Of a DNA stretch of 64,000 nt, positions 9,195 to 18,063 are shown piece by piece. The notes under the pieces were generated by a model, which ran no database searches, was not told where the DNA came from, and worked only from the letters and a program-made list of their open reading frames with translations. Positions within the stretch are counted from its first letter, which is position 1; every line of letters begins with the position of its first letter. The position numbers were made by a program, and so were the translations under genes. The stretch is from JAJDXW01 sp965202895 (GTDB taxonomy: Bacteria; Pseudomonadota; Gammaproteobacteria; HK1). Where the stretch lies: the NCBI GenBank assembly GCA_965202895.1, contig OZ241901.1, forward strand, positions 868,001 through 932,000. Direction: 5' to 3'.

Positions 9195-10094
9195 ATGGGC
9201 GAGATCGCGGGTGCGGGTGTTCTCTCGCACGTTCCGACCATCATGCTACCGCGGGAGGTCCGTCTCCGGCTGAACGACGGCCGGGAGTCGAGTCTCGTGA
9301 CGGGCCTCGAACGGGTGCGCCGCGAGATCCTCGACGTGCTCCGGCCCGATACGTTCATCGTCTTCGACACCCACTGGTTCACCACCGTCGAGTTCGTGGT
9401 GAGCGCCCACGAGCGCCGGAGCGGACACTACACCTCGGAGGAGCTCCCCCGCGGGATCCGGAGCCACCCATACGACCTCGCCGGCAACCCGGCTCTGGCG
9501 AAGGACGCCGCGCGCGCCGTCCGTGACGTGGCCGGGCTCCCCTGCTTCGCCGTCGACGACGAGCACCTTCCCATCCACTACCCGACCATCAACCTCGCCC
9601 ACTATCTGGACCGCGGCGAACGGTGGGTCTCCGTCAGCACCTGCCAGTCGGCGACGGACGAGGACTTCCTCGCGGTGGGCGCGGCCATCGCCCGGGCGGT
9701 CGAGGCGTCGCAGGAGAGGGTGGTGCTGCTCGCGAGCGGCGGGATGAGCCACCGCTTCTGGCCGCTCGCGGAGATCGGACGGTGCCGTGGCTCCGATCCG
9801 GGCCACGTCCGTACCCCGGAAGCGAGAGCGGCGGACCTCGAACGGCTCGCCTGGTGGGCGGCGGGCGACCACGCGGCGGTGATCGACTCGATGGACGAGT
9901 ACCGCGAGCACCGGCCGGAGGGGATGTTCGGACACTACCTGATGATGGTCTCCGCCCTCGGCGGGCGCGGGTGCGCCGCGGTCGGGAGGCGGTTCAGCGA
10001 GTACGAGAACGCGTCCGGCACCGGCCAGGTGCACGTCTGGTTCGACCGCCCGGAAGCGGGATGGGTAGATGCCTCCCAGGGCCGGCCTTCTTGA
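9195..10094 (+). CDS. class III extradiol catechol dioxygenase (HpaD/HpcB-like, LigB fold)
   Basis: Ring-cleaving dioxygenase of the LigB superfamily, 299 residues from the ATG at 9195, which has AAGAGGAGGA just upstream; an in-frame GTG at 9078 would add an arginine-rich tail not seen in the family. Matches to homoprotocatechuate 2,3-dioxygenase run along the chain: LSHVPTIML with a metal-ligand His, VFDTHWFTT, YTSEELPRGIR, LASGGMSHRFW and the C-terminal SGTGQVHVWF. Predicted reaction: extradiol cleavage of 3,4-dihydroxyphenylacetate or a related catechol. The downstream meta-pathway genes are absent from this window. Confidence 0.88.
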   Translation: MGEIAGAGVLSHVPTIMLPREVRLRLNDGRESSLVTGLERVRREILDVLRPDTFIVFDTHWFTTVEFVVSAHERRSGHYTSEELPRGIRSHPYDLAGNPALAKDAARAVRDVAGLPCFAVDDEHLPIHYPTINLAHYLDRGERWVSVSTCQSATDEDFLAVGAAIARAVEASQERVVLLASGGMSHRFWPLAEIGRCRGSDPGHVRTPEARAADLERLAWWAAGDHAAVIDSMDEYREHRPEGMFGHYLMMVSALGGRGCAAVGRRFSEYENASGTGQVHVWFDRPEAGWVDASQGRPS

Positions 10095-10140
10095 GGCAGC
10101 GCCATTTTCACGGTCGAGTCGGGTTTTGCGTGAGGCTGCT

Positions 10141-10227
10141 CCGGCGGGCGCGGGCGTCCCGTCCCGCCCGCATGGACGTCGCTCGGGCGTCTGCGGTCCA
10201 TTGCGGGCGAGACGCCCGCCCTCCCGG
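10141..10227. repeat. dispersed palindromic repeat, copy 2 (short relative)
   Basis: Imperfect palindrome with arms of about 35 bp. The left arm runs CCGGCGGGCGCGGGCGTCCC then CGCCCGCATGGAC; the right arm is its approximate inverse (GTCCATTGCGGGCGAGACGC, then CCGCC). It shares the CGCCCGCA core with the elements at 6993 and 47756 but has a different loop. It lies in the 224-bp convergent gap after the dioxygenase gene, where it may also act as a terminator. Confidence 0.65.
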
Positions 10228-10318
10228 AGGGACTTGGCCGATGGTCCCGCTCACGGTCCGAGGCGAGGCGGCGCCGGGAGTGTTCGCCACGGTTGGTTCC
10301 GCCGGGGGGGGGCGCCCG

Positions 10319-11023
10319 TCAATGGGCGATCGCGTGCGAGGCGTCCAGGTAGATCGTCTCCCCCGTCAGGTAGGGGATGTCCTCGGTGAGCAGGGCCGCG
10401 ACGAGCCGCGCCACCTCCTCGGGCCGGCCGGCGCGCTTCAGGGGAACCCGCGACTCCATGTAGCGGCGCACGTCCTCTCGGGCGAGGAACTCACGGTTGA
10501 GCGCCGTCTCGACGTAGCCCGGGGCGACGTTGATGACCCGGATCCCGTCGCTCGCCCACTCCGCGGCGAGGCAGCGGGTCATGGCCCCGACCGCCGCCTT
10601 GGACGCGCAGTAGGCGAGGTTGCAGGGGACCGCCATCCGGTCGAAGAACGAGCCCATGTTGACGATCGTCCCGCCCCCCGCACGGACGAGATGGGGGTGG
10701 ATCTCGCGCGCCCCGGTCATCACCGCGGTCGCGTTGAGGGCCATGATCCGCTCGTACTCGGCGGTCGCGAGCCTGCGGCTCGGGGCGGACGCATGGACCC
10801 CGGCGTTGCTGACGAGGGCGCCGATCGGCCCCGCCTCCGCGATGGCGGCGAACGCGGAGCGGAGCGCCGCCTCGTCCGTCACGTCGCAGCGCGCCGGTCG
10901 GCCAGCGGGCGCGGCGCCGCTTCGTGAGAGCGACCACACGCCGAATCCCCGCGCCTCGAGCTCGACCGCGACCGCCGCCCCGATCCCCCGGCTCGCGCCG
11001 GTCACGACGACCGCGCCGCGCAT
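10319..11023 (-). CDS. short-chain dehydrogenase/reductase
   Basis: A classical SDR, 234 residues from the ATG at 11023 (AGGAAGG upstream). It has TGASRGIG at residues 8-15, SNAGVHA in the NAG position, catalytic serine in NMGSFF, and YCASKAA as the Tyr-x3-Lys motif. VAPGYVETALN and YLTGETIYLDA are typical of FabG-like and 3-hydroxyacyl dehydrogenases. It begins 22 bp after the enoyl-CoA hydratase stop, so the two are probably co-transcribed and may act on successive acyl intermediates (hydration, then oxidation). Substrate specificity is not visible. Confidence 0.92.
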   Translation of the reverse strand: MRGAVVVTGASRGIGAAVAVELEARGFGVWSLSRSGAAPAGRPARCDVTDEAALRSAFAAIAEAGPIGALVSNAGVHASAPSRRLATAEYERIMALNATAVMTGAREIHPHLVRAGGGTIVNMGSFFDRMAVPCNLAYCASKAAVGAMTRCLAAEWASDGIRVINVAPGYVETALNREFLAREDVRRYMESRVPLKRAGRPEEVARLVAALLTEDIPYLTGETIYLDASHAIAH

Positions 11024-11045
11024 CGTCCTTCCTGTCGTCCTGCCT

Positions 11046-11825
11046 TCAGGCATCGCGGAACACGGGCGCGCGTTTCTCGACGAACGCGTCCATCCCCTCC
11101 GACGCATCGCCGGTCTGGTACGCGAGCGCCCCAAGGTCCGCCTCCACCTCCAGGCCCTCGTGGACGGGGAGGTCGAGGGCGCGCCGCACCGCGTCGCGCG
11201 CGAGCCGCAGCACGGGGAGCGGGTATCCGGTGATCTCCGCCGCGAACGCGAGCCCCGCTTCGATCGGATCGCCCTCCACGATCCGGTTGACGAGCCCCAT
11301 CGAGAGCCCTTCTTCCGCCTTCACCATGCGCCCGGTCATGACGACGTCGAGCGCGTTCGCCTCGCCGACGAGGCGCGGCAGCCGCTGGGTCCCGCCGTAG
11401 CCCGGCACGAGCCCGAGCTTGATCTCCGGGAGCCCCATTCGGGCCGCCGCGGTCGCGAGCCGGAAGGTGCAGGCCATGGCGAGCTCGAGGCCGCCCCCGA
11501 GGGCGAACCCGTCGATGACCGCGATCGAAGGAACCGGAAGGTTCGCGATCCGCTCGAAGAGGGTCTGGCCGAACCGGAGCCCGCGGCGGTGCTCGAGGGG
11601 CGTCCGGCCGGTGAGCTCCTTGACGTCGGCCCCGGCACAGAACGCGCGGTCCCCCGCCCCGGTGACGAGGAGCGCCCGCACCTCGCCCTGCCCGATTCCC
11701 CGCTCGACCTCCGCCAGCCGAGCCTCGATCTCGCGAAGGACCGCGAAGCTCAAGGCGTTGAGTGCTTCCGGCCGGTTGAGGGTGAGAAGGTCGACGCCGC
11801 CGCGGCGTCGGAGTTCGACCGGCAT
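11046..11825 (-). CDS. enoyl-CoA hydratase/isomerase
   Basis: Crotonase-fold protein of 259 residues. LNRPEALNAL at the N-terminus, AFCAGADVKEL forming the first half of the oxyanion hole, FALGGGLELA the second, and LPEIKLGLVPGYGGTQRL carrying the glutamates used for hydration are all present. The start at 11825 is preceded by GAGGAGA. It is upstream gene of a two-gene unit with an SDR, suggesting beta-oxidation-like processing of a short or branched acyl-CoA. The family includes isomerases and hydrolases, so hydratase is the likeliest call, not a proven one. Confidence 0.93.
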   Translation of the reverse strand: MPVELRRRGGVDLLTLNRPEALNALSFAVLREIEARLAEVERGIGQGEVRALLVTGAGDRAFCAGADVKELTGRTPLEHRRGLRFGQTLFERIANLPVPSIAVIDGFALGGGLELAMACTFRLATAAARMGLPEIKLGLVPGYGGTQRLPRLVGEANALDVVMTGRMVKAEEGLSMGLVNRIVEGDPIEAGLAFAAEITGYPLPVLRLARDAVRRALDLPVHEGLEVEADLGALAYQTGDASEGMDAFVEKRAPVFRDA

Positions 11826-12063
11826 CCGGGTCTCCTCAATATGATGTAGCGAGGGCGGATCATAGGGCAGGGCCGGCGGGACCGATCCTGCCTCGTCCTC
11901 CGGCGCCCCGACATGCTGCCGGCGCGTTGCGCCGCGGCGGCTCGACGGCAGGCAGCCGACCCTGGCGCCTTCGCGTGGTCGAACGGCCGGGAATGGGGTA
12001 CGGCCGGCCCCCGGGAGCGAATCGGCGTCCGCCGCAGGAGGACGGCGAGACGTCCGGGATAGA

Positions 12064-13161
12064 ATGCGCGCCGCCATGCACAGGTTCTCCGACGTCCAGT
12101 TGCGGCGAGTGGTTCGCACCCTGCTCGAACGGGCGGGCAGCGAGCCGTCCGAAGCCGCTCAAGTCTCCGATCATCTCGTGGATGCGAACCTCCGCGGCCA
12201 CGACAGCCACGGCATCGGGCTCATTCCGCACTACGTCCGGAACATCACGAACCGGACGATGCACCCGAACACCGGCCTCTCCCTCGTCCGGGACGGCGGC
12301 GCGGTGATGCAGTTCGACGGTGGGCTGGGCTTCGGCCAGCGCGTCGGCGCGGAGATGATGGAGCGGCTCATCGAGCGGGCGCGCGAGCTCGGAACGGTGG
12401 TGGCGGCGCTTCGGAACGTCCACCATCTCGGGCGCATCGGCGCCTACGCGGAGACCGCGGCGGCGGCCGGCATGGTCTCGATGCACTTCGTGAACGTGAC
12501 CGGGCACCCGCCCCTCGTTGCTCCCTTCCGGGGCAGCCATGGACGATTCGCCACCAACCCGATCTGCATCGGGGTGCCCGGCACCGCACGCCACGAGTCC
12601 TTTCTCCTCGACATGGCGACGGGCCTCGTCGCGGTCGGCAAGGTCCGCGTCGCCCTCAACAAGGGCGAGGAGATGCCGCCCGGGATCCTGGTGGATTCGA
12701 AGGGCCGGCCGACGACGGACCCGAAGGTCATGTTCCCGGATGACGAGGAGATGCGCGGTGCGATCCTGCCTTTCGGCCTCCACAAGGGGTATTGCCTGCT
12801 CTTCGCGGCGGAGCTGCTGGCCGGGGTGATCGCCGGGGGCGGGACCTCGAATCCGGCGACCCATCGCCTCGACACCATCTGCAACCACATGCTCACCGTG
12901 GTCATCGACCCGTCCTCCCTCGTCGAACCGGAATGGATGGAGCGGGAGATCGACGCCCTCATCGACTACGTGACCTCCTCCCCGCCCGCCAATCCCGGCG
13001 AGCCGGTCCTCGTTCCGGGCGACCCCGAGCGGATGGCCCTCGACGAGCGGATGGCGGATGGCATCCCGGTGGACGAGGTCACCTGGGAGGCCATCCTGGA
13101 AGCGGGCGTGCAGGTCGGCCTCCCGCGAAGCGAGGCGGCCGCTCTCCTCGCCAACGCCTGA
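12064..13161 (+). CDS. malate/L-lactate/ureidoglycolate dehydrogenase family oxidoreductase
   Basis: NAD(P)-dependent 2-hydroxyacid oxidoreductase of the Ldh_2 family (malate/L-sulfolactate/ureidoglycolate dehydrogenases), 365 residues, full length. Recognised by LVDANLRGHDSHGI with the active-site His, RNVHHLGRIGAY, FATNPICIGVP and LLDMATG, and LPFGLHKGYCL near the C-terminus. Two in-frame ATGs (12064 and 12076) are possible; neither has a clear ribosome-binding site. It is convergent with the TauD-like gene downstream, a small hairpin (GGCCCG/CGGGCC) at 13203-13218 lying in between. The physiological 2-hydroxyacid is unknown. Confidence 0.92.
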   Translation: MRAAMHRFSDVQLRRVVRTLLERAGSEPSEAAQVSDHLVDANLRGHDSHGIGLIPHYVRNITNRTMHPNTGLSLVRDGGAVMQFDGGLGFGQRVGAEMMERLIERARELGTVVAALRNVHHLGRIGAYAETAAAAGMVSMHFVNVTGHPPLVAPFRGSHGRFATNPICIGVPGTARHESFLLDMATGLVAVGKVRVALNKGEEMPPGILVDSKGRPTTDPKVMFPDDEEMRGAILPFGLHKGYCLLFAAELLAGVIAGGGTSNPATHRLDTICNHMLTVVIDPSSLVEPEWMEREIDALIDYVTSSPPANPGEPVLVPGDPERMALDERMADGIPVDEVTWEAILEAGVQVGLPRSEAAALLANA

Positions 13162-13217
13162 GCGCCGTCGCGCCCGCCCGCGGCCGCCGTCTACCCCCCG
13201 CTGGCCCGCCCGCGGGC

Positions 13218-14402
13218 CTACGTCGGGGTGAGCGGAGCGTGGAGCTTCGTTCCCGGACAGACGATCCCGCCCCGGTCGCCGATCGTGACGCTCCCCCAGC
13301 GGGCCGCGTAGCGCTCGGGAAGCGGCCGGCCGTTCGGCGGGCAGAGCCAGAGGCGGAGCAGATGGCGTTTTCGCTCCGGCTCCGGCCAGTCCTCGAACGC
13401 GGTGCGGTCGTGGAATACGGTGTGGTTGTGGAGGATCTGGACGTCTCCCGGCCGGAACTCCATGTCGAGATGGAGGTCGGGATCTTCGGCGAGTGCGTCG
13501 AGGAGGTCCAGCGCCTCGACGTGGAGCGGCGTCAGGCGCGGGGCGTCCGGGTGACGCTGCGACGACTCGACGTAGCGCCGCGAGACGTAGCTCGAGACCA
13601 GCCCCGCGTGGTGGTTGAAGACGGCGTTCAGGAAGAACGGCGCCTCGTCGTCGGGGACCTCGCCGCGGCGATCGAACGGCACCGGCTCGGAGAGGACCGC
13701 CGCGAGGTCGGGGCGCCGGCGCGCCATCTCGTTGTAGAGGGTCACCGAGCTTACGATGCTGCTCAGCCCGCCCCGCTTCGCCGGTCGGAGGCAAAGCAGC
13801 GCCACGACGTCGCACGAATCCGAGTGGTAGAACTGGCGCTCCGCGGTCTGGTAGGTGCGCACGTTGGGGTCGCGGAGGTCGTAGTCGATGTCCCGGACGT
13901 GGCCGAGGACGTGCCCCATCGCGTTCTGGGACACCGCCCGGCCGAACCACGAGCCGATCCCCCAGCAGGTACGCGCCGTGCGTTCGATTGGCCAACCCTC
14001 GATATCGAGGCCGCGGAGGAGCACGAAGCCCCGCCCGTGGATGACCTCGTCCCGGAGCGCGAGCAGCTTCGGCGCGAGGGCGGGGAGTGCGAAATCCGTG
14101 TATTCGATAGCCTCGATCGGCAGATGCGAGGTGGCGCGCCACGCCGCGTCGAGCTCCGCGCGGTCCGCCGCAGACAGCAGCACGATCCAGTCGCCGCGCT
14201 CGCGCATCTCGGCTCCCGTCCACGCCGAGGGTCCGTGGTAGCGCCTCGGGATCGCGCCCGATTCCATGGCCGCGAGGGCGGTCGCGCCGGGTGGTGGCGG
14301 GGGCGCTGCCGCCGCCGGAGGGGGGACGGCCGGCGGGGGTGCGGCGGGTGTGGGGAGCGCCGACTGGCGGGGTGCGCTCACGGTTGCCATGGTGTCCATC
14401 AT
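13218..14402 (-). CDS. TauD/TfdA-family dioxygenase
   Basis: Second Fe(II)/2-oxoglutarate oxygenase-like protein in the window. The iron triad is visible as FYHSDSCD (His-x-Asp) and HNHTVFHDR (distal His), followed by RKRHLLRLWLCPP for 2-oxoglutarate binding. The core is about 350 residues beginning near MESGAIPRRYHG (ATG at 14267). Upstream in frame is a Pro/Ala-rich stretch of about 45 residues with other possible starts (ATG at 14402 or 14390, GTG at 14426); it may be untranslated. The substrate is unknown; carnitine- or betaine-like compounds and sulfonates are common for relatives. Confidence 0.88.
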   Translation of the reverse strand: MMDTMATVSAPRQSALPTPAAPPPAVPPPAAAAPPPPPGATALAAMESGAIPRRYHGPSAWTGAEMRERGDWIVLLSAADRAELDAAWRATSHLPIEAIEYTDFALPALAPKLLALRDEVIHGRGFVLLRGLDIEGWPIERTARTCWGIGSWFGRAVSQNAMGHVLGHVRDIDYDLRDPNVRTYQTAERQFYHSDSCDVVALLCLRPAKRGGLSSIVSSVTLYNEMARRRPDLAAVLSEPVPFDRRGEVPDDEAPFFLNAVFNHHAGLVSSYVSRRYVESSQRHPDAPRLTPLHVEALDLLDALAEDPDLHLDMEFRPGDVQILHNHTVFHDRTAFEDWPEPERKRHLLRLWLCPPNGRPLPERYAARWGSVTIGDRGGIVCPGTKLHAPLTPT

Positions 14403-14426
14403 CCTGCGCGTGGGGTCCGGGATCAC

Positions 14427-14960
14427 CCGGCCGCGTCCGGCCCGCGAAACCGGGACGGCGTTCGGGCAGCCGAGTCTATGGAGGCTCGGGCCGGCTGTCT
14501 ACGACTACAGACTGACCTCGTTCTGCGGCTGGCGTTCCGGGGTCGCGCCGCGGAATCGACTTGCACACCGCGTCCCGGTGCGGGCGGACTCGGAGTCGGG
14601 AAAGCGGATGGGTGGTCGGGGACGGGGCGCTGGATACCTCGCCGTGGGCCGCGGGGACGAATCCGCGGACAAGGCTTCGTCGATCGGCTTCTCGATGCCG
14701 CCACGGAGCATGAGAAGATCCCGCTCCTGCCGTCACCGGCGTGAAGCCGCGCGAGGAGCAACCGGGGCGCCCCATGAACGCGCTCGAGCTCGAACCCCGC
14801 TTCGCCGACCTCGGCGACGTATCGCTCCACTACGTCACCGCCGGAGCCGATCTCGGCCAATGGCCCCCGATGCAGTGACCGCCGCGAAGAGGACGATGGC
14901 GATGCCGGAACCCCCGCCCGCGCGCATCCGGACCCATGCGCGAATACACCCGAGCGGGCC
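14427..14960. other. 534-bp gap containing only a gene remnant
   Basis: Apart from the short hydrolase fragment at 14774-14878 no coding sequence is supported. The Trp/Arg/Ser-rich open frames here have no domain similarity that I recognise. The gap separates the catabolic genes to the left from the accessory island to the right. Confidence 0.5.
14774..14878 (+). pseudogene. N-terminal remnant of an alpha/beta hydrolase
   Basis: A 34-codon frame starting at ATG 14774 reads like the extreme N-terminus of an epoxide-hydrolase or haloalkane-dehalogenase-type alpha/beta hydrolase: FADLGDVSLHYVTAG is the usual first beta-hairpin. It then stops at TGA 14876, before the HGFP oxyanion motif and the nucleophile elbow, and no continuation is seen in the other frames. 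I read it as the stub of a gene truncated by deletion or by arrival of the neighbouring island. Confidence 0.5.
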
Positions 14961-15719
14961 ATGGCGCTGAGGGGGCGGGGCAGGCTGCCGCCGAGGGACC
15001 TCGTGACGGAGGTCGATCGGGCGCAGGCGCGGTTCGAGGCGGGCGACGCGGTGCGGTTCATGACGAGAGGCGGGCCGGGGAAGACGGGCACGATCGAGAA
15101 GCTCAACCCGAAGCGGGCCAGGGTACGGTGCGAAGACGGGACGTGGGACGTGCCCTACCGCCTGCTCGACCACCTGGAGGGGAGCCGCGCGAAACGGAAC
15201 GAAGAGCGCTTGTTCGAGGTCGCCCGGCAGGCCCGCGCACTGATGGACGAGCACGGGCTCGAAGCCTGGGACTTCCGCTTCAGCGCTGCGGAGAGACGGC
15301 TCGGCGAGTGCCGGGAGCGGGAGAAGACCATCCGGCTCAGCCGAAGGCACGCGGTGAACAGCGACTCGAGGGAAGTGACGGACACGATCCTCCACGAGAT
15401 CGCTCATGCGCTGGCCGGCGCCGAGGCCGGGCACGGCCCCGCGTGGAAGGCAGTCGCGGAGCGGCTGGGAGCGACGCCGAAGGCGCGCGCGGAGGAGGGC
15501 GAAGACGCCCGCGCGGAACGGCAGGCGGCAAAGGCGAGATTCCGCGCCGGCATGGAGGTGAGCTTCCGGACGAGGGACGGGCGGCTTCGCGTGGGCGCCA
15601 TCGTCAGGATGAACCCCAAGCGGGCGCGGGTGGACTGCGGAGGCGGCGCCGAGTACCTCGTCCCCTATCCCGCACTCGATCCCTCGGGACCGGACCGTAG
15701 CGGAGGCTCTCGGATCTGA
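14961..15719 (+). CDS. SprT-like zinc metallopeptidase with duplicated SH3/KOW-like flanks
   Basis: 252 residues. The centre (about 80-172) matches the SprT-like domain: WDFRFSAAERRLGEC, TIRLSRRHA, then HEIAH at 145-149 (zinc ligands and catalytic Glu) and GHGPAWK with the likely third ligand His158. SprT/Spartan-type proteases cleave DNA-bound proteins or act in DNA repair. Unusually, a segment of about 40 residues (GxIxxLNPKRARVxC...VPYxxLD) occurs on both sides, at 30-72 and 198-240. It looks like a small SH3/KOW-type barrel duplicated around the protease. The gene is 323 bp upstream of the nucleotide operon on the same strand. No partner is known. Confidence 0.82.
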   Translation: MALRGRGRLPPRDLVTEVDRAQARFEAGDAVRFMTRGGPGKTGTIEKLNPKRARVRCEDGTWDVPYRLLDHLEGSRAKRNEERLFEVARQARALMDEHGLEAWDFRFSAAERRLGECREREKTIRLSRRHAVNSDSREVTDTILHEIAHALAGAEAGHGPAWKAVAERLGATPKARAEEGEDARAERQAAKARFRAGMEVSFRTRDGRLRVGAIVRMNPKRARVDCGGGAEYLVPYPALDPSGPDRSGGSRI

Positions 15720-16042
15720 CGCGGCCGATCCCGACGCCGGTGCTCGCGAGGCGAACACCATCATCGGCCCGGCGTGGATGACCCCGCCATCGGACGCGCA
15801 CGGGAGGGTGGATATCGGCGGAGACGGTTGGTGGAGACACCGGGGGACAGGGCCGTAGCACCCGCTCTCGACTTTCCGATACCCTACCCGTCACGCCACC
15901 GCGCCGAGGCGGGATCGGGGGTCGGAAGGATGCCCATGAACGCGGTCGGATCGGCTGCCCGGAGCGTTACCACCGCCCACCGCGGGGCTCGGACGAGGAG
16001 GCTCGGCATCTTCCGGAACCTGTCGCCCGCGCGTGACGCGCG
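15720..16042. other. 323-bp gap upstream of the nucleotide operon
   Basis: No gene seen. It should contain the promoter of the three-gene operon at 16043-20168. I cannot recognise a sigma-70 consensus in this GC-rich sequence, nor a clear operator palindrome. Confidence 0.4.
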
Positions 16043-18061
16043 ATGACGGTATCCCCGACGGCAACCGAGGGCAGGGAGCCCGCCGCGCGCCGCGCCGCCG
16101 GCGAGGTGGATCTGCCTTCCGGCGAGGGGCGCCCTCATCGGGGTCGGCCGGGGTCCGCTTCCATCGGCGGCCGCGCGGGCCGGTCAGCGTCGGCCCCGCC
16201 CCCGGGAGCGGAGGCGCATCCCGGACCCCGGCGGGTCATCCCGCGGAAGCTGCGGGATCAGCTCGCCCTCTGCGCCTCCTCTCCCGACCGCATTCTCTTC
16301 CTGGACGTCGAGACCACCGGCCTCAGCCACTTCTACGATGAGATCACCATCACGGGCTGGACCTTCGGCGGCGCGGCGAAGACCCTGGTCAAGGGGCAGG
16401 ACCCGAGCCCGCTGCTCGAAGACGCCGCGCGTGCGAAGGTGCTGATCACCTTCAACGGCATCCGGTTCGATTCGAAGTTCATCGCGAAGGAATTTCCTGC
16501 CGCTGCCCTCCCGGAAACGCACGTCGATCTCATGTACCTGTGCCGGCGGCTCGGCCTGAAAGGCGGCCAGAAGGCGATCGAGAAGGAGCTGGACGTCCGC
16601 GTCCGCGACGGTCTTGCGGACGCGGACGGGGCGGCTGCCGTCGTGCTCTGGCACCGGTACGTGCGCGGCGACGACGCCGCGCTGCGCAAGCTCATCCGCT
16701 ACAACCGTGCGGACATCGCGGCCATGGGCGCCATCCTGGATCGGACCGTCCCCCGCTTCGCCTTTCCTCCGGATCTGTTTCTGGAGGACCCGCGTTTCCA
16801 GGACTGGTCGGCCCCCGAGGGGTGGGAGGACCTGTCCGGTGTGCTGTCCGCCGTGACGAGGCCGACCGGCATGCCGCCTCCCCGGTTCGAGGGTCTGTTC
16901 GCCGCGACCCCTGCCGCACGGTCCCGGGTCGTCGGGATCGACCTCACCGGCTCCGAGGCGCGAGGCAGCGGCTGGTGCCTGCTGGACGGTTCGAGAGCGG
17001 AGGTCGCCGTCCTGCTTGCGGACGAGGAGATCCTCGACAGGACCAGGAGCGCACGGCCGGACCTCGTATCGATCGACTCCCCGCTATGCCTTCCGCGAGG
17101 CCGTACCTGCGTGGAGGACACCGATCCGGGGAGGGACGAATTCGGGATCATGCGCGAGAGCGAGCGCGAGCTGAAGAGGCGGGGCATCAACGTCTATCCC
17201 TGCCTGATCCGGAGCATGCAGAAGCTGACCGCGCGCGGGATCCGGCTGGCGGGGACGTTGCGCGAGCAGGGCATTCCGGTCATCGAGAGCTATCCGGGGG
17301 CCGCGCAGGACATCATGCGGATCCCGCGCAAGGGTGCGGGCGCCGGGTGGCTGAAGCGGGGGCTCCGGGATTTCGGGGTGTCGGGCAGCTACGAGACGCG
17401 GGACGTGACCCACGACGAGCTCGACGCCATTACCTCGGCCCTCGTGGGCACGTTTCACTTGGCGGGAATGACCGAAGCGCTCGGAACGGAGGAGGAGCCG
17501 CCGCTCATCATCCCGAGGCTCCGGAAGGGGCGGCGCTCGATCGCGGTCGGGGTCAGCGGCCCGATCGCGGCGGGGAAGACCACCCTCGCCCGCGCCCTGG
17601 AACGAAGGGGCTTCTCCTATACCCGCTTCAGCCTGGCGCTGGACGATCTGCTGGCGGAGCGGGGGCTTCCCCGAGACCGGCTCCACCGCCAGAAGCTCGG
17701 CAACGAGATCAACGCCTCCGGACGGCAGCGCTGGCTCGGCGCACGGACCGTCGCACGGGCGGCGGACGCCGATCGGATCGTCATCGACGGGCTGCGGTTC
17801 CCGGACGATCATGCCTTCATGGTGGAGCGGTTCGGGGCCGGCTTCCGGCACGTCTTCATCGATGCCGGCAGGGACGTCCGCCGTTCCCGGTACGAAGGCG
17901 GGGATAGCGGCGCGGCCTTCGATGATGCGTCGGGCGCGGTGGTGGAGCGCCGGGTGGGCGAGCTGCGGTCCCTCGCACACGAGGTCTTCGTCAACCAAGG
18001 CGAAGAATCGGCGGTCGAACGCCGGGCGGACCGGCTCGCGAGCCGCATCCGGACGAGGTAG
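16043..18061 (+). CDS. fusion: DEDD exonuclease-like + DUF429-like + dNMP/dephospho-CoA-kinase-like P-loop
   Basis: A 672-residue three-domain protein. Residues about 82-240 form a DEDD/RNase-H-fold exonuclease of the YprB-like type: LDVETTG (D88, E90), FNGIRFDSKF (D143), HVDLMYL (D162) and RYNRADI (D224). Residues about 295-475 resemble DUF429, a predicted RNase-H-like domain: GIDLTGSE, SIDSPLCLPRG, ESYPGAAQ and HDELDAITSAL. Residues about 498-670 are a nucleoside-monophosphate-kinase-like domain: GPIAAGKTT, IDGLRFPDDH. The first 60 or so residues are low complexity, so the real start may be later than ATG 16043. The stop is 2 bp before the synthetase gene. First gene of the proposed nucleotide system; no function is known to me. 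Confidence 0.85.
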   Translation: MTVSPTATEGREPAARRAAGEVDLPSGEGRPHRGRPGSASIGGRAGRSASAPPPGAEAHPGPRRVIPRKLRDQLALCASSPDRILFLDVETTGLSHFYDEITITGWTFGGAAKTLVKGQDPSPLLEDAARAKVLITFNGIRFDSKFIAKEFPAAALPETHVDLMYLCRRLGLKGGQKAIEKELDVRVRDGLADADGAAAVVLWHRYVRGDDAALRKLIRYNRADIAAMGAILDRTVPRFAFPPDLFLEDPRFQDWSAPEGWEDLSGVLSAVTRPTGMPPPRFEGLFAATPAARSRVVGIDLTGSEARGSGWCLLDGSRAEVAVLLADEEILDRTRSARPDLVSIDSPLCLPRGRTCVEDTDPGRDEFGIMRESERELKRRGINVYPCLIRSMQKLTARGIRLAGTLREQGIPVIESYPGAAQDIMRIPRKGAGAGWLKRGLRDFGVSGSYETRDVTHDELDAITSALVGTFHLAGMTEALGTEEEPPLIIPRLRKGRRSIAVGVSGPIAAGKTTLARALERRGFSYTRFSLALDDLLAERGLPRDRLHRQKLGNEINASGRQRWLGARTVARAADADRIVIDGLRFPDDHAFMVERFGAGFRHVFIDAGRDVRRSRYEGGDSGAAFDDASGAVVERRVGELRSLAHEVFVNQGEESAVERRADRLASRIRTR

Positions 18062-18063
18062 CC

